From assembly GCA_013822345.1 (NCBI GenBank), contig PNKH01000035.1, positions 1-63,236 on the forward strand: DNA of 63,236 nt, given 5' to 3'. The stretch is from Isosphaera sp. GTDB taxonomy: Bacteria; Planctomycetota; Planctomycetia; Gemmatales; Gemmataceae. Of the stretch, positions 60,717-63,236 are shown piece by piece (within the stretch, counting starts at the first letter, position 1; the number at the start of each line of letters is the position of its first letter). Made by a program: the position numbers and the translations under genes. Under the pieces are notes generated by a model. The model was not told the DNA's origin. It saw only the letters and a list, made by a program, of their open reading frames with translations, and searched no databases.

Positions 60717-63221
60717 ATGAGCACCGACACCGCGCCGGCCGGCGACTACACCGAAGCGAACATGAAGTCCCTGAAGGACGCCGCCCACATCCGCCAGAAC
60801 CCCGGCATGTACGTCGGCAACACCCAGTCCGCCGGCCTCCACCACCTCGTCTACGAGATCGTCTACAACTCCGTCGACGAGGCCCTGGCCGGGTTCTGCA
60901 CCCACATCCGCGTCGTCATCCACGCCGACGGGTCCATCTCCGTCGCCGACGACGGCCGCGGCATCCCGGTCGGGGTCAAGAAGGACACCGGCAAGTCCGC
61001 CCTGGAAGAAGCCCTCACCGTCGCCGGGAACAGCGGCAAGTTCGACAACGCCGCCTACCGCGTCTCCGCCGGCCTCCACGGCATGGGCGCCAAGGCCATG
61101 ACCGCCCTGTCCGAGTGGACCGAGGCCGAGGTCCGCCGCGACGGCCGGGTGTACAAGATGGAGTTCGAGCGCGGGTACGCCACCAGCCCGCTCCAGGACC
61201 TCGGCCCGTCCCCGGAGGGGAAGACCGGCACCACCATCACGTTCAAGCCGGACCCCGAGATGTTCGGCGACATCACCTTCAACTACGAGACGCTCGCCGA
61301 CCGGTTCCGCGAGATCGCCTACCTGAACCGCGGCCTGGCGTTCGCCCTCCACGACGAGCGCGACGGGAAGAGCGACGCCTTCCGGTTCGAGGGCGGGATC
61401 GCCGAGTTCGTCGCCTTCCTGAACGACGGCGAGCAGGTCGAGCACGCCCCGCTGTACGTCAGCAAGACGGTCGACGGGGTGCAGGTCGAGGTCGCCCTGC
61501 AGTACTCGGCGGCCGAGGACGAGAAGGTCCGGTGCTACACGAACAACGCGTACAACCCGGTCGGCGGGACGCACCTGTCCGGGTTCCGCGGCGGGCTGAC
61601 CAAGGCGATCAACGCCTACGGCAAGAAGGAGGGCCACTTCAAGCCGGACCTGGAGGTGAAGGGCGAGGACTTCCGGTCCGGGCTCACCGCCGTCGTCAGC
61701 CTCGGCCACCCGGACCCGCTGTTCGAGTCGCAGACCAAGATCAAGCTGAACAACCCCGAGGTGGAGGGGGTCGTCGGCAGCGTCGTGTACGAGTTCCTGT
61801 CCGAGTACCTGGAAAAGAACCCGAAGGAGGCGGCCCGGGTCTGCAAGCGGATCGCCCTGGCCGCCGAGCTGCGGCTCGCGGCGAAGAAGGCCCGCGACGC
61901 CCTGAAGGACCGGAAGTCGATCCTGAACGGGGCCGGGCTGCCGGGCAAGCTGTTCGACTGCACCACCCGGGAGCGCGACCGGAGCGAGCTGTTCCTGGTC
62001 GAGGGCGACTCCGCCGGCGGCAGCGCCGAGAGCGGCCGGGACCGGATGTTCCAGGCCGTCCTGCCGCTCCGCGGGAAGGTGCTGAACGTCGAGAAGGCGA
62101 AGCTCGAGAAGCTGTTGAAGAACAACGAGATCTCGGCCCTGATCGCGGCGACCGGGATCGACATCGAGAACGTCGAGGACGTGAGCAAGGTGCGGTACGG
62201 GAAGGTGGTGATCCTGACCGACGCGGACGTGGACGGGCAGCACATCCGCACCCTGCTGCTGACGTTCTTCTTCCGCCAGATGCGGAAGCTGGTCGAGGAA
62301 GGGCACCTGTTCGTCGCCCGCCCGCCGCTGTACAAGGTCACCCAGAAGAAGGAGACGCGGTTCGTCCAGACCCGCGAGGAGATGGTGAAGGAGCTGACCA
62401 CCCGCGGGCTGAAGGGGACCGTCCTCCACGTCCAGGCGGTCGGCGGCCGGGCCGGGCGCGAGGTGTCCGGGGACGACCTGGCGAGACTCCTGCCGGTGCT
62501 GGCGGACGTCGAGGCGGCGGTGGTGAACCTGGAGCGGCGCGGGCACACCCTCGACGCCTTCCTCCAGCGGGCGAACAAGGACGGGCTGCTGCCGGCCCAC
62601 CACGTCCGGTACGCCGGGAAGGAGTACTGGTTCCACACCCAGGCCCAGATCGAGGCGTTCCGGGTGGAGGAGTCGGGCCGGCTCGGGAAGGAGCTGGTCC
62701 CGGCGAGCGACGTGGCCGCCACCCCGGAGGAGCCGACCGCGGAGCAGGCCGGGACCGCTCGCAAGGCCCCGCCGGAGCAGTACGCCCAGGACGACTGGCA
62801 CGAGGTGCGGGCCCTGAACCGGGCGGCGGCGAAGCTCCGGGAGGGCGGGTTCGAGGCGGCCGACCTCGTCGCCCTGCCGCGGGTCGCCGGGCGGGAGCCG
62901 CCGGTCCGGTTCGTGGTCGAGCACGGGGACGCCCGGCGGGACCTGCCGCGGCTGCTCGACCTGGTGGCCGAGATCCGCCGGTTCGGGGAGAAGGGGATCG
63001 CGGTGACCCGGTTCAAGGGGCTCGGGGAGATGAACCCCGAGGAGCTGTGGGACACCACCCTGGACCCGGCCCGGCGGACCCTCCTGAAGGTCACCCTGAG
63101 CGACGCGATGGCGGCCGAGAAGGAGTTCCGGAAGCTGATGGGGGAGGACGTGGAGGGCCGCCGCGGGTTCATCTTCGACAAGCCGCTGAACAGCCCCGAG
63201 GACATCGACTACGGGGCGTGA
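60717..63221 (+). CDS. gyrB: DNA gyrase subunit B
   Basis: The protein has 834 residues from MSTDTAPAGDYTEANM. The GHKL ATPase region has VYNSVDEALAG, ADDGRGIPVGV and GLHGMGAKAM. The Toprim domain has EGDSAGG and DADVDGQHIRTLLL. An inserted segment of about 170 residues lies between the Toprim block and the closing TRFKGLGEMNPEELW, as in GyrB of many Gram-negatives. It supercoils DNA with GyrA. It is assigned gyrB rather than parE because of its length, this insert and its place by the origin. gyrA is not in the window. Confidence 0.94.
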   Translation: MSTDTAPAGDYTEANMKSLKDAAHIRQNPGMYVGNTQSAGLHHLVYEIVYNSVDEALAGFCTHIRVVIHADGSISVADDGRGIPVGVKKDTGKSALEEALTVAGNSGKFDNAAYRVSAGLHGMGAKAMTALSEWTEAEVRRDGRVYKMEFERGYATSPLQDLGPSPEGKTGTTITFKPDPEMFGDITFNYETLADRFREIAYLNRGLAFALHDERDGKSDAFRFEGGIAEFVAFLNDGEQVEHAPLYVSKTVDGVQVEVALQYSAAEDEKVRCYTNNAYNPVGGTHLSGFRGGLTKAINAYGKKEGHFKPDLEVKGEDFRSGLTAVVSLGHPDPLFESQTKIKLNNPEVEGVVGSVVYEFLSEYLEKNPKEAARVCKRIALAAELRLAAKKARDALKDRKSILNGAGLPGKLFDCTTRERDRSELFLVEGDSAGGSAESGRDRMFQAVLPLRGKVLNVEKAKLEKLLKNNEISALIAATGIDIENVEDVSKVRYGKVVILTDADVDGQHIRTLLLTFFFRQMRKLVEEGHLFVARPPLYKVTQKKETRFVQTREEMVKELTTRGLKGTVLHVQAVGGRAGREVSGDDLARLLPVLADVEAAVVNLERRGHTLDAFLQRANKDGLLPAHHVRYAGKEYWFHTQAQIEAFRVEESGRLGKELVPASDVAATPEEPTAEQAGTARKAPPEQYAQDDWHEVRALNRAAAKLREGGFEAADLVALPRVAGREPPVRFVVEHGDARRDLPRLLDLVAEIRRFGEKGIAVTRFKGLGEMNPEELWDTTLDPARRTLLKVTLSDAMAAEKEFRKLMGEDVEGRRGFIFDKPLNSPEDIDYGA

Positions 63222-63236
63222 CCGTCCCACCCGCGT

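Overview
The window comes from a high-GC planctomycete, most likely a member of the Gemmataceae. The evidence is a DUF1559 pseudopilin-like protein paired with a small lipoprotein, two Tat-exported DUF1501 proteins, an N-terminal 'LEALGDRVVPA' surface-protein motif, several serine/threonine kinases with TPR or regulatory tails, planctomycete-type toxin-antitoxin pairs, and many long GC-rich intergenic palindromes.

Layout. 1-18.9 kb: housekeeping and envelope genes, namely a TPR protein, a lipoprotein FKBP, a KDG-kinase-like sugar kinase, a TPR kinase, 6-phosphogluconate dehydrogenase (gnd), a PD-(D/E)XK-like protein, a protein with a histone-H1-like tail, an SdrD-like surface protein, a PQQ propeller, a PlsC-ACP-AMP-ligase fusion, a parvulin, a hydrolase and a polytopic membrane protein. 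18.9-28.6 kb: small membrane genes, a kinase fused to a C-terminal PilZ (c-di-GMP) domain, the DUF1559/lipoprotein pair, DUF1501, a REP-associated tyrosine transposase flanked by its palindromes, a PafA-type alkaline phosphatase, a RelE-like toxin-antitoxin pair, a dual-specificity phosphatase and a GGQ release-factor-like protein.

28.7-52.2 kb: eleven consecutive minus-strand genes form the most unusual locus. Read 5'->3' on their strand they are: a membrane TRAFAC-like GTPase with a zinc ribbon, an atypical HGD kinase with a long helical tail, a large protein whose N-terminus resembles the GTPase-associated GAP1 family, a membrane-anchored helical protein, an intact vWA protein, a small unknown, a degenerate-vWA/PP2C fusion, a secreted repeat protein, and three tandem paralogous membrane vWA proteins ending in a zinc ribbon. 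GTPase, kinase, phosphatase and vWA adaptors together look like a membrane-associated NTP-dependent signalling or conflict system. Nearly every larger gap in it is filled by palindromic repeats.

52.4-63.2 kb: tRNA-Ser(GGA), an AlkD-like protein, a second DUF1501 protein, cysteine desulfurase, a HicB-like/PIN toxin-antitoxin pair, and then the replication-origin block dnaA - oriC-like spacer - dnaN - DUF721/DciA - small exported protein - gyrB. The DnaA here lacks the N-terminal domain I, recF is absent, and the dnaA-dnaN spacer has two inverted DnaA-box-like sites, five GGCGCGC motifs and a 30-bp AT-rich patch. The left flank is mostly on the minus strand and the right flank on the plus strand, as expected when replication starts here and moves outward.

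All assignments come from reading the sequence; no database searches were run.
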